A stretch of 7,328 bases of DNA from an uncultured Chitinophagaceae bacterium (GCA_937919945.1 CALESY010000088.1:1-7328), one strand, 5' to 3'; positions 1-6,062 are shown, numbered from the stretch's first letter. Translations and numbers: made by a program. Notes: generated by a model from the letters alone, not told the origin.

Positions 1-414
1 TATTTAAACAATTACTGGCTTTTTGTAGCATTGTACCAATTTCTTAATAGCTACAAAAACTCCAGGCTTGATAGAATACAACAACTTCACCTCACGGATA
101 TGTCTTTCAAAATAGCAACCCCAACACTAACGGAATACCTGAAAGATTTTTCTGAGAAGCATAACATGACAGAAATGTTGGTAGCTTTTGATAACAGCAT
201 AGTAAAATACATCAAAGAGCAACGACTGTATTATGGCTTTGTAAGCGAGGAAAAAAAGAAAGATGTAACTGAAATGAAATTTATGGTAGCACACCCCGAA
301 TATATAGCCAGTTGGTTACTCACATTCAAAAGCTGTGCTACTATCCTGTATCCGCAAAGCATAAAAGACCTGATGAAAAAATGGATAGCTGAATTGCAAG
401 CACATTATTCATAA
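1..414 (+). CDS. WYL-domain transcriptional regulator, C-terminal fragment
   Basis: The reading frame is open from the first base of the window to a TAA at 412-414, so this is the last 137 codons of a longer gene whose N-terminus lies outside. The fragment opens with NNYWLFVALYQF, followed by KNSRLDRIQQLHLT. This matches the end of a WYL domain, where a W-Y-L-like strand (here W-L-F) is followed by an Arg and an LDRI segment. The last part, HPEYIASWLLTFKSCATIL and then a helix ending WIAELQAHYS, matches the C-terminal extension (WCX) of these proteins. WYL regulators usually carry an N-terminal helix-turn-helix and bind ligands or nucleic acid through the WYL domain. That half is not visible, so the target cannot be inferred. 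An internal TTG at 31 is not the real start, because the frame continues upstream of it. Family assignment is fairly secure; function beyond regulator is not. Confidence 0.75.
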   Translation, partial: YLNNYWLFVALYQFLNSYKNSRLDRIQQLHLTDMSFKIATPTLTEYLKDFSEKHNMTEMLVAFDNSIVKYIKEQRLYYGFVSEEKKKDVTEMKFMVAHPEYIASWLLTFKSCATILYPQSIKDLMKKWIAELQAHYS

Positions 415-490
415 AAAAATCACATTCCTGCTGACATAATGCTGTCACTTCCCCGTTGTTGTTTTGTATACAATGCACTACAAAACTATA

Positions 491-595
491 TTACGGATGA
501 TGTGCCGCGGCTGCTTCGGCTGGTTGTTTGCTACTGTGTCCGGTAGCATTACGGGTATTTGCAAAGAGCAAAGAACGCTTTTCCCGTAACCCCAT
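491..595 (-). CDS. Possible small protein, 34 residues, unknown
   Basis: On the minus strand an ATG at 595-593 opens a 34-codon frame closed by TAA at 493-491. The product begins MGLREKRSLL, continues through a Thr/Asn/Ser-containing middle, and ends AEAAAAHHP. The N-terminal half is basic, and the tail is alanine-rich and probably disordered. No signal peptide, membrane segment or cysteine is present. It lies on the same strand as the secreted-protein gene and begins six bases past that gene's 3' hairpin, so it could be a separate small gene or a read-through cistron. No Shine-Dalgarno-like sequence is visible, but these are often weak in Bacteroidota. The opposite strand is also open over nearly the same bases (497-589, 30 residues, beginning MMCRGCFGWL), which lowers confidence in either. 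I do not recognise the protein, and it may be a chance frame. Confidence 0.2.
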   Translation of the reverse strand: MGLREKRSLLFANTRNATGHSSKQPAEAAAAHHP

Positions 596-600
596 TTGTT

Positions 601-630
601 TATACCCCGATGCAGGTGTGTCGGGGTATA
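601..630. terminator. Perfect 10-bp hairpin at the 3' end of the secreted-protein gene
   Basis: TATACCCCGA (601-610) and TCGGGGTATA (621-630) are exact reverse complements around a 10-base loop. The stem has a CCCCG core and begins six bases beyond the TAA of the minus-strand gene, which is where an intrinsic terminator would be expected. Read on the minus strand, the following bases (AAACAAATGGGG) are not a U-tract. Read on the plus strand, the following bases are AT-rich with several Ts, so the hairpin could also stop read-through from the WYL gene. It may instead be a 3' mRNA-stabilising structure. The structure is seen directly; the terminator role is inferred. Confidence 0.5.
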
Positions 631-636
631 AATGAA

Positions 637-1623
637 TTATTGTTTTACTATACGCTTATGCATCATACCATCAGCATTATAACACTGCAGTATATACATA
701 CCTGCAGGCAGGTTACTGATGTCTATTTGATAGTTGCCTTGCAATGCTTTACCATTGATGCTTGTTTGTGTGCCGTTTGATGAAATTAGTCGGTATTGAA
801 CTGTTACTGTAGTGTTGTTTTTCACCGTAATAGTATTATTGCTTAGTGTATTTACAACATCTACACCTTGCAGCAGTTTCGATACCTCATTTACATTAAC
901 AGGTTTTGGCGTAAAGCGAAAGACCGTACCATTGGCGGGATGGATATTCAAGCCACCACTTACAGATGTCAAATCTGTTGTACTATCAATGATGTATGCC
1001 GCTGCTGTACCAGTCAGGTAGTACATTTTATCCATATTCCCATTGTCGAAATCAATGTTTTTTACGTACCCTAGTAGGGCATTACCAGATGATAAGAAGA
1101 AGTAATCTGCCGGATGAGAAATCTTTGATGGCCCAAATCTTAGTTCTACCACATTTGTACCTTCATACAGCCATATCTGAAAACATACGGAGTCATTATT
1201 CGTAGTGTACAAATCATATTCATCCCAAAAACCTGCATTATACACTTCCATTTTAAATATCCTGCTGCCGGCAGTACCTGTTAATTCATACCTTACTGGT
1301 GATAAGGCAGTTGAACCTCCGGCATTACCCCTATCGTATAAATCGGCTCCTGTCAAGAAAAAGCCGGATACAGTACCTTCTGTGTCAGATGCAGCAAATG
1401 CACCGCCTGTAAAGCTTAGTGTATTAATTTGTAATTGCCCCAAAGAAAAGTTGAACCCGATAGGTGCGGTATGGTATTCATCGTCCCACATGGTACCACC
1501 ACTTACTACTGTGCCGGTTGTTAGTGGTGTATATGGTCCGTTGAATACATTCACTGTATAGTTAAACTGACCATACGTTAATATAGGAATAGCAAGCAGT
1601 AGGAAGGATATAGCTTTTTTCAT
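637..1623 (-). CDS. Secreted protein with T9SS type A C-terminal sorting domain, function unknown
   Basis: This 328-residue protein starts with a Sec signal peptide: MKKA, a hydrophobic stretch to about residue 17, then a likely cut after YGQ (residue 19). The central part (about 25-240) is beta-rich and rich in Gly, Thr and Asn, with distinctive stretches SPVRYELTGTAGSRIFKMEV (108-127) and FQIWLYEGTNVVELRFGP (148-165). I associate these with a recurrent family of uncharacterised Bacteroidota exported proteins. The last 75 or so residues look like a T9SS type A sorting domain: beta strands, then NLPAGMYIL (304-312) and a basic end, KRIVKQ. Such domains direct passage through the type IX secretion system, with release or attachment at the cell surface. 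No catalytic motif is visible, so adhesion or carbohydrate binding is only a guess. The ATG at 1623 is favoured because it directly precedes the signal peptide. A strong hairpin lies just downstream, and the neighbouring gene across the spacer is a divergent helicase with no evident link. Confidence 0.85.
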   Translation of the reverse strand: MKKAISFLLLAIPILTYGQFNYTVNVFNGPYTPLTTGTVVSGGTMWDDEYHTAPIGFNFSLGQLQINTLSFTGGAFAASDTEGTVSGFFLTGADLYDRGNAGGSTALSPVRYELTGTAGSRIFKMEVYNAGFWDEYDLYTTNNDSVCFQIWLYEGTNVVELRFGPSKISHPADYFFLSSGNALLGYVKNIDFDNGNMDKMYYLTGTAAAYIIDSTTDLTSVSGGLNIHPANGTVFRFTPKPVNVNEVSKLLQGVDVVNTLSNNTITVKNNTTVTVQYRLISSNGTQTSINGKALQGNYQIDISNLPAGMYILQCYNADGMMHKRIVKQ

Positions 1624-1670
1624 AAAAAGGTTTTTGCGTTTAACAGTAAATATGGTATTAATATTATCGT

Positions 1671-1698
1671 CACGGTGTTAAAGAAAGTTTAAACCACT
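1671..1698. repeat. Imperfect inverted repeat in the divergent spacer
   Basis: CACGGTGTTAAA (1671-1682) and TTTAAACCACTG (1688-1699) form an interrupted, imperfect dyad around GAAAG. The inner TTAAA/TTTAA and outer GG/CC pairs match, and the middle is offset by a bulge. It lies between the divergent starts at 1623 and 1778, where an operator or a small hairpin is possible. The match is too imperfect to assign a function. Confidence 0.25.
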
Positions 1699-1722
1699 GC
1701 CATTAGGTGTTATGTTTAATGC

Positions 1723-1730
1723 TATTTTTG
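1723..1730 (+). promoter_or_regulatory. Bacteroidota -7-like box upstream of the first helicase
   Basis: TATTTTTG fits the Bacteroidota -7 consensus TAnnTTTG exactly and lies 47 bases upstream of the TTG start at 1778, giving a leader of about 40 bases. No clear TTTG-type -33 box is found at the usual spacing, and the region is AT-rich, so a chance match is quite possible. Confidence 0.3.
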
Positions 1731-1777
1731 ATCTGACAATTAATTTATTAGCTAAGGGTTAAAAAAACACGACTGGT

Positions 1778-2998
1778 TTGAATTTCACAGATTTTGGGTT
1801 TGATGACGACTTGATGGATGGCATTGAGTCGATGGGGTACAAGGCAGCCACACCTGTGCAGGCAGCTGTGATACCGCATATATTGGATGGTAAAGACATA
1901 ATAGCTGCAGCACAAACAGGTACAGGCAAGACTGCTGCATTTTTGTTGCCATTGATACAAAATATACTATGGCATACCCAAAACGATAATCAGGTTAATG
2001 CAATGGTAATAGTACCCACGCGCGAACTGGCTGTGCAAATAGTACAGATTCTGGAGGGGGTTTCTTATTACACACCTATCAGTTGCATAGCCATTTATGG
2101 CGGCAATAGTGGCGATTCTTTTGCTATTGAGAAAAAAGCATTATCGCATGGAGTAGATGTAGTAGTATGTACGCCCGGCCGCATGATTTCTCACCTGAAT
2201 ATGGGTTATGTAAAAATGCAGGGCTTAAAATATCTGGTACTGGATGAAGCCGACCGTATGCTGGATATGGGTTTTTATGAAGATATCGTAAAGATTATAT
2301 CACATGCTCCAAAGAACAGGCAAAACCTGCTCTTTTCAGCAACCATGCCACCAGCCATACGCAAGTTGGCAAATACCATACTGAAAGAGCCTGTAGAGGT
2401 AAACATAGCCATATCTCGCCCGCCCGATAAAATAAAGCAGGGAGCGTTTTTGGTGCATGATGAACAGAAGATTCCGTTGGTGAAACACTTACTGAAAGAA
2501 AAAGAATACAGCAGTGTATTGATATTTTGCAGTAGCAAGCAAAGCGTTAAGCAACTTACCAAAGACCTAAAAAAACAAAAGCTACCCGCAGACGAAATAC
2601 ATTCAGACTTGGAGCAAGAGCAACGCGAGCAGGTGCTTATAAACTTTAAAAGTAAACAACTGAAGATATTAGTAGCCACGGATATACTAAGCCGTGGCAT
2701 TGATATTGAAGATATTGAACTGGTCATCAATTACGATGTGCCGCACGAGGGCGAAGACTATATACACCGTATAGGGCGTACTGCACGTGCAGCATCTACA
2801 GGTACTGCTTACACATTTATAAATGACAAAGAGCAATTCAAATTCCACCGCATAGAGCAGTTATTAGGTCATGCAGTAGAAAAAATGCCTGTGCCTGTTG
2901 AATTTGGTCCTACACCTGAGCTTAAAACAGATTTCCGAAAACCAGGTAACAACAGAAATAAAAAACGCAATCAGAAATTTAAGCGCAAACCCGATTAA
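1778..2998 (+). CDS. DEAD-box ATP-dependent RNA helicase (first of tandem pair)
   Basis: A 406-residue helicase with the complete DEAD-box core. Visible motifs are a Q-motif (F3, then TPVQ ending at Q28), motif I AQTGTGKT (45-52), PTRELA (80-85), GG (108-109), TPGR (132-135), DEAD (156-159), SAT (187-189), LIFCSS (248-253), QEQR (280-283), ATDILSRGID (300-309) and HRIGRTARA (330-338). It should use ATP to unwind short RNA duplexes or remodel RNA-protein complexes in the cytoplasm, typically in ribosome assembly or mRNA turnover. The tail from about residue 387 is short and basic (many K, R and N) and probably contacts RNA. Motif VI has Ala where most bacterial RhlE proteins have Gly (GRTAR for GRTGR), a variant known in some DEAD-box subgroups. 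The start is TTG: an in-frame TAA lies at 1760-1762, no ATG or GTG lies between, and the TTG places the Q-motif at the usual distance. A second helicase gene follows after 102 bp on the same strand. Confidence 0.93.
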   Translation: MNFTDFGFDDDLMDGIESMGYKAATPVQAAVIPHILDGKDIIAAAQTGTGKTAAFLLPLIQNILWHTQNDNQVNAMVIVPTRELAVQIVQILEGVSYYTPISCIAIYGGNSGDSFAIEKKALSHGVDVVVCTPGRMISHLNMGYVKMQGLKYLVLDEADRMLDMGFYEDIVKIISHAPKNRQNLLFSATMPPAIRKLANTILKEPVEVNIAISRPPDKIKQGAFLVHDEQKIPLVKHLLKEKEYSSVLIFCSSKQSVKQLTKDLKKQKLPADEIHSDLEQEQREQVLINFKSKQLKILVATDILSRGIDIEDIELVINYDVPHEGEDYIHRIGRTARAASTGTAYTFINDKEQFKFHRIEQLLGHAVEKMPVPVEFGPTPELKTDFRKPGNNRNKKRNQKFKRKPD

Positions 2999-3021
2999 AA
3001 GCCTTACAAATAAATAAATCG

Positions 3022-3029
3022 TACCTTTG
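3022..3029 (+). promoter_or_regulatory. Bacteroidota -7 box upstream of the second helicase
   Basis: TACCTTTG is an exact match to TAnnTTTG in one of its commonest forms, 71 bases before the ATG at 3101. It would give the second helicase its own promoter within the 102-bp gap and a leader of about 65 bases. A -33 TTTG box is not evident at the usual spacing, where the first helicase's stop codon and its flank lie. Read-through from the first gene is not excluded, since no terminator hairpin is visible in the gap. Confidence 0.5.
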
Positions 3030-3078
3030 CCCATATTTAATCGCTGACTTCCTGCCTTAATAGTTTTTTAATCAGTAC

Positions 3079-3090
3079 GTAGCCGGCTAC
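3079..3090. promoter_or_regulatory. Perfect 12-bp palindrome in the leader of the second helicase
   Basis: GTAGCCGGCTAC is fully self-complementary and GC-rich inside an AT-rich leader. It sits 10 bases before the ATG at 3101 and downstream of the -7 box at 3022-3029. It could be a protein-binding site, or an RNA dimerisation or pairing element near the ribosome entry site. As an intramolecular hairpin it would have almost no loop. The palindrome is seen directly; any role is inferred. Confidence 0.35.
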
Positions 3091-3100
3091 AATTTTCATA

Positions 3101-4372
3101 ATGACATTTAAAGATCTACATCTGATAGCACCCATACTGGATGCATTAGAAGCTGAGGGATATACCCAACCAACACCTATACAACAACAAGCCATACCCA
3201 TTGTACTGCAACGCAAAGACCTGTTAGGCTGTGCGCAGACGGGTACTGGCAAAACAGCCGCATTTGCGCTCCCTATCTTGCAGTTGATGAGCGAACCACC
3301 TATTGACAACAGCCACAAGGTCATCAAGACATTGATACTTACCCCTACACGCGAACTGGCAATACAAATAGGAGAAAGTATTGCAGCTTATGGTAAGCAA
3401 TTAAGGCTGAAACATTTAGTGATATTCGGCGGTGTGCCGCAAGGAGCACAAGTAAAGGCATTACATGCAGGGGTAGATATATTGGTGGCTACACCAGGTA
3501 GGTTGCTCGATTTGATAGACCAACGATACATCAGCCTCAGCAACATCAAAATATTTGTACTGGATGAGGCCGATCGTATGCTTGACATGGGCTTTATACA
3601 CGATGTAAAAAAGACAGTTGCCAAGCTGCCTGTTAAACGTCAATCACTTTTCTTCTCGGCCACTATGCCACCAGAAATACAAAAGCTGGCAAACACCATA
3701 TTGGTAAATCCTGAGAAAGTAGAAGTAACACCTGTATCAAGTACTGTTGAAAAGATAAGCCAGTATATATTGTATGTAGATAAAAAGGATAAAAAGAAAC
3801 TACTTTCATTTATCGTAAAAAATGATAAAAATATTGACAGAGCTTTGGTATTTACTCGTACCAAACACGGTGCTGATAAAGTAGTGAAAGATCTTTACAA
3901 AGACGGTGTACGTGCAGAGGCAATACATGGTAACAAATCGCAAAATGCAAGACAACGCGCGCTGAATAATTTTAAAACAGGTGAAATAAAAGTATTGGTG
4001 GCTACCGATATTGCAGCACGTGGTATAGATATAGATTCGCTATCGCATGTCATCAATTACGACTTGCCCGAAGTGCCGGAAACATATGTACACCGAATAG
4101 GCCGCACAGGCCGAGCAGGTGCAGATGGTGTTGCATTCTCTTTTTGCGATGAAGAAGAAAAAGACGACCTGAAAGCCATCCAGAAACTGATAGGCAAGCA
4201 GATACCAGTTGTAGAAAACCATCCTTTTCCCGCAAGCAATTCAGATGTTGTAAAAATAAATCTTCCCAAAAATAAAGAAGTGGTAAAACGCCCAAACGCT
4301 ATACAGAACAACACGCCAAAAAAGAAGCGGTTCAATAGCAATCAAAACAAACCCAAGCCCGGACACTGGTAG
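3101..4372 (+). CDS. rhlE: RhlE-type DEAD-box ATP-dependent RNA helicase (second of tandem pair)
   Basis: A 423-residue DEAD-box helicase with all core motifs: Q-motif (F3, PTPIQQQAIP ending around residue 33, key Q28), AQTGTGKT (45-52), PTRELA (82-87), GG (110-111), TPGR (131-134), DEAD (155-158), SAT (186-188), LVFTRT (249-254), Q281-x-x-R284, ATDIAARGID (301-310) and HRIGRTGRAG (331-340). The PTPIQQQAIP stretch and canonical GRTGRAG are typical of the RhlE branch, which remodels RNA in ribosome maturation and cold or RNA-decay responses. The tail from about 385 is Lys/Asn/Pro-rich, with a KKKR cluster (407-410), likely an RNA-binding extension. The ATG at 3101 places the Q-motif at the expected position. 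It shares long near-identical blocks with its upstream neighbour (LDEADRMLDMGF, FSATMPP, KLANTIL), as expected of paralogues. Its stop is one base from that of the opposing aldolase gene. The symbol reflects subfamily resemblance, not proven orthology. Confidence 0.93.
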   Translation: MTFKDLHLIAPILDALEAEGYTQPTPIQQQAIPIVLQRKDLLGCAQTGTGKTAAFALPILQLMSEPPIDNSHKVIKTLILTPTRELAIQIGESIAAYGKQLRLKHLVIFGGVPQGAQVKALHAGVDILVATPGRLLDLIDQRYISLSNIKIFVLDEADRMLDMGFIHDVKKTVAKLPVKRQSLFFSATMPPEIQKLANTILVNPEKVEVTPVSSTVEKISQYILYVDKKDKKKLLSFIVKNDKNIDRALVFTRTKHGADKVVKDLYKDGVRAEAIHGNKSQNARQRALNNFKTGEIKVLVATDIAARGIDIDSLSHVINYDLPEVPETYVHRIGRTGRAGADGVAFSFCDEEEKDDLKAIQKLIGKQIPVVENHPFPASNSDVVKINLPKNKEVVKRPNAIQNNTPKKKRFNSNQNKPKPGHW

Positions 4373-4373
4373 T

Positions 4374-5393
4374 TTATAGCTTTGCCATCAATGCTTTAAA
4401 TGCATCTATATCTTCTTTGGTGGTATCAAAGCTGCACATAAGGCGTGCCTCATTAGTGGCTTCTTTCCATATATAAAATGGGTAAACAGCTTGCAATGGC
4501 TCGTTCCATGCGCGTGGCAGTTCTGCAAAAACGGCATTTGCCTGTACAGGTTTTGTAATTTTTATTTGTGGGTATTTTGAAAGTGATGCAGCCAGATATT
4601 GTGCCATTGCATTGGCATTGTTGGCATGTTTGCGCCAGGCTTCGTTTTGTAGCATGGCTTCAAATTGTGCAGCTATAAAGCGTGTTTTAGATGCCAGTTG
4701 CATGCTTTGCTTATGCTTATAAGCAATATGCTGTTTCAAATCATTATTAAATACCACTACCGCTTCGCCAAATAGCATCCCTGCCTTTGTACCTCCCAAC
4801 GATAATATATCAACACCCGTACATGTTACCACATCTGCCAAACTACAATCTAACGATGCGGTGGCGTTGAAGAAACGCGAACCATCTACATGCACATACA
4901 AATCGTTGGTGTGTGCCAATGTTACCAGTGCTTTTATTTCATCGGGTGTATATGCTGTACCGTATTCTGTTGATTGGGTAAGTGATAACAGCTTTGTTTG
5001 TGCATAGTGTATATCACCCTTGCGAATCAGCCGTTGTTGTATCACATCTGTTGTCAGCTTTCCATGCTCGTTGGTAGCCAACGGAAAAAAACGACAGCCT
5101 GTAAATGTTTCCGGTGCGGCAGACTCGTCGTTGTATATATGCGATATATCTGCACACAAAACGGAATTGTATGATTGTGTTGCACTGCTGATGCTTAACA
5201 CATTTGCCCCTGTGCCATTGAAAACAAAATATACATCCACGTCTGCATCAAACAGTTCGCAAAACAGCTTGCGCGTACGTGCCGTTATATCATCTGCACC
5301 ATAAGATCGAGCATGTGCTTCGTTGGCTCTTTGCAAAGCATCCATAACCTCGGGCAGCACACCTGCATAATTATCGCTGGCAAAAGATTTCAT
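4374..5393 (-). CDS. ltaE: Low-specificity L-threonine aldolase (PLP-dependent)
   Basis: A 339-residue fold-type I PLP enzyme of the beta-eliminating lyase/threonine aldolase family. It should cleave L-threonine or allo-threonine to glycine and acetaldehyde in the cytoplasm. Numbered from the ATG at 5393, visible landmarks are the phosphate-binding NGTGAN loop (59-64), SHIY with active-site His85, HVDGSR (168-173) with the PLP-ring Asp170 and Arg173, SLGGTKAG with the Schiff-base Lys203, and a C-terminal ARLMCSFDTT whose Arg317 probably binds the substrate carboxylate. Residue roles are taken from the family. An in-frame upstream ATG at 5423 would add ten residues (MKIVKPLYCK). The inner start is preferred because members of this group commonly begin MKSFASDN, and because the outer one leaves only three bases to the divergent gene. 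The 3' end meets the second helicase gene tail to tail. A related aldolase or lyase specificity cannot be excluded. Confidence 0.88.
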   Translation of the reverse strand: MKSFASDNYAGVLPEVMDALQRANEAHARSYGADDITARTRKLFCELFDADVDVYFVFNGTGANVLSISSATQSYNSVLCADISHIYNDESAAPETFTGCRFFPLATNEHGKLTTDVIQQRLIRKGDIHYAQTKLLSLTQSTEYGTAYTPDEIKALVTLAHTNDLYVHVDGSRFFNATASLDCSLADVVTCTGVDILSLGGTKAGMLFGEAVVVFNNDLKQHIAYKHKQSMQLASKTRFIAAQFEAMLQNEAWRKHANNANAMAQYLAASLSKYPQIKITKPVQANAVFAELPRAWNEPLQAVYPFYIWKEATNEARLMCSFDTTKEDIDAFKALMAKL

Positions 5394-5426
5394 CTTGCAA
5401 TATAAAGGTTTTACTATTTTCATTTT
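5394..5426. promoter_or_regulatory. Very short divergent intergenic spacer
   Basis: Only 33 bases separate the preferred aldolase start (5393, minus) from the GTG start of the helix-hairpin-helix gene (5427, plus). On the plus strand, TTG at 5395-5397 and TATTTTCA at 5415-5422 loosely resemble -33 and -7 boxes with a 17-base spacer. On the minus strand, TATATTG (5404-5398) loosely resembles a -7 box. Both would give very short or absent leaders. Neither is a full consensus match, so at least one promoter may lie inside the opposing coding region. Confidence 0.25.
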
Positions 5427-6062
5427 GTGAAACGCCTGATAGAAGCATATACTTCTTTTACCCGTACAGAACGTATGGGTATATTGGTGTTGCTATTTGT
5501 CATTGCATTGCTGATAGCAACAAAAGCAACCATGCACCTATGGGTAAAGACTGATTTTGATAAACTCACCCAAGATGCATTGCAGGCAAAATGGGATGCA
5601 TATCAGCAACATAATACCATAATATCAAACAATACGCTAGCTATTGACAAGCCAGCTGACGAAACTACTCTTCTTTTCAAATTCGATCCGAATACGGTAA
5701 CAGATAAGCAACTGAAACAACTTGGCCTGCAGGAAAAAACAATCGCCATCTTCATCAACTGGCGCAATAAAGGCAAGCGATTTTACAACGAAGAAGATTT
5801 TAAAGCCCTCTACACACTTAGCGATGCAGACTACAACCGTTTAGCCCCTTATATCTCTATAGAAGTAAAACGCATCAACCTCAATACTGCCGACTCAGCA
5901 ACCTTGGTTAGCCTGCCGGGCATTGGCCCTAAGTTGGCACATAAAATACTGGACTATAAAAAAGAAATAGGGCAATACATATCTGTAGAGCAACTGAAAG
6001 ACGTGTACCATTTCCCCGACAGTACTTTCAAGGTATTACAGCAAAGGCTGACTGTCCGTTGA
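5427..6062 (+). CDS. Membrane-anchored helix-hairpin-helix (ComEA-like) protein
   Basis: A 211-residue protein with a short cytoplasmic N-terminus (FTRTER), one hydrophobic membrane segment at about 18-36, a polar linker to about 80, and two helix-hairpin-helix-type units. The first (about 84-142) is divergent, with KQLGLQEKTIAIFINWRNKG in place of a clear hairpin glycine motif. The second (about 149-209) is canonical: INLNTADSATLVSLPGIGPK, then helix AHKILDYKKEIG. The LPGIGPK hairpin (163-169) is the DNA-backbone-contacting element in this superfamily. ComEA proteins bind incoming double-stranded DNA outside the membrane during transformation. A similar role is possible here, but no other competence gene is in the window. 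Bacteroidota often encode such proteins as stand-alone hypotheticals, sometimes with more repeats. The start is GTG (5427), chosen because the downstream residues form the membrane anchor. It is divergent from the aldolase gene. Domain assignment is secure; function is not. Confidence 0.85.
   Translation: MKRLIEAYTSFTRTERMGILVLLFVIALLIATKATMHLWVKTDFDKLTQDALQAKWDAYQQHNTIISNNTLAIDKPADETTLLFKFDPNTVTDKQLKQLGLQEKTIAIFINWRNKGKRFYNEEDFKALYTLSDADYNRLAPYISIEVKRINLNTADSATLVSLPGIGPKLAHKILDYKKEIGQYISVEQLKDVYHFPDSTFKVLQQRLTVR

Larger units (their letters stand above)
415..636. other. Intergenic region without a recognised gene
   Basis: This 222-bp gap lies between the WYL regulator and the 3' end of the minus-strand secreted protein gene. 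It holds a 10-bp palindrome TTGTATACAA at 464-473, a possible 34-codon minus-strand ORF (491-595) and a strong hairpin (601-630), the last two listed separately. A weak inverted repeat TGACA/TGTCA (432-436, 443-447) lies just after the WYL stop. I see no tRNA or recognisable RNA gene. Confidence 0.6.

Noticed and set aside
1..414. WYL protein as a sign of a nearby defence or CRISPR system
   Set aside because: WYL regulators are often found with defence genes, but here only the C-terminal end is visible and nothing following it is defence-related. I see no CRISPR repeats or restriction or toxin genes.
548..590. TTACGGG/CCCGTAA inverted repeat (549-555, 583-589)
   Set aside because: It has only seven paired bases around a 27-base loop, overlaps the candidate small ORF, and is well within chance for this length.
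559..780. 73-codon plus-strand open frame
   Set aside because: It runs through the hairpin at 601-630 and the antisense of the T9SS sorting domain. It has no recognisable features beyond chance hydrophobic and Cys residues.
1205..1561. 118-codon plus-strand open frame
   Set aside because: It is antisense to the secreted-protein gene, which has a clear signal peptide and sorting domain. The antisense product shows no family features.
2275..2730. 151-codon minus-strand open frame
   Set aside because: It lies entirely within the first helicase gene on the opposite strand. The Ser/Cys-rich product is a typical shadow of Lys/Glu-rich coding sequence.
4057..4341. Overlapping minus-strand frames of 60-94 codons
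   Set aside because: These are antisense to the conserved motifs and Lys-rich tail of the second helicase. The Phe/Leu-rich products are expected from reversing Lys/Glu codons.
5394..5423. Ten-residue N-terminal extension of the aldolase from ATG 5423
   Set aside because: It is kept only as an alternative. The group commonly begins MKSFASDN at the inner ATG, and the extension has no signal-peptide or other recognisable character.
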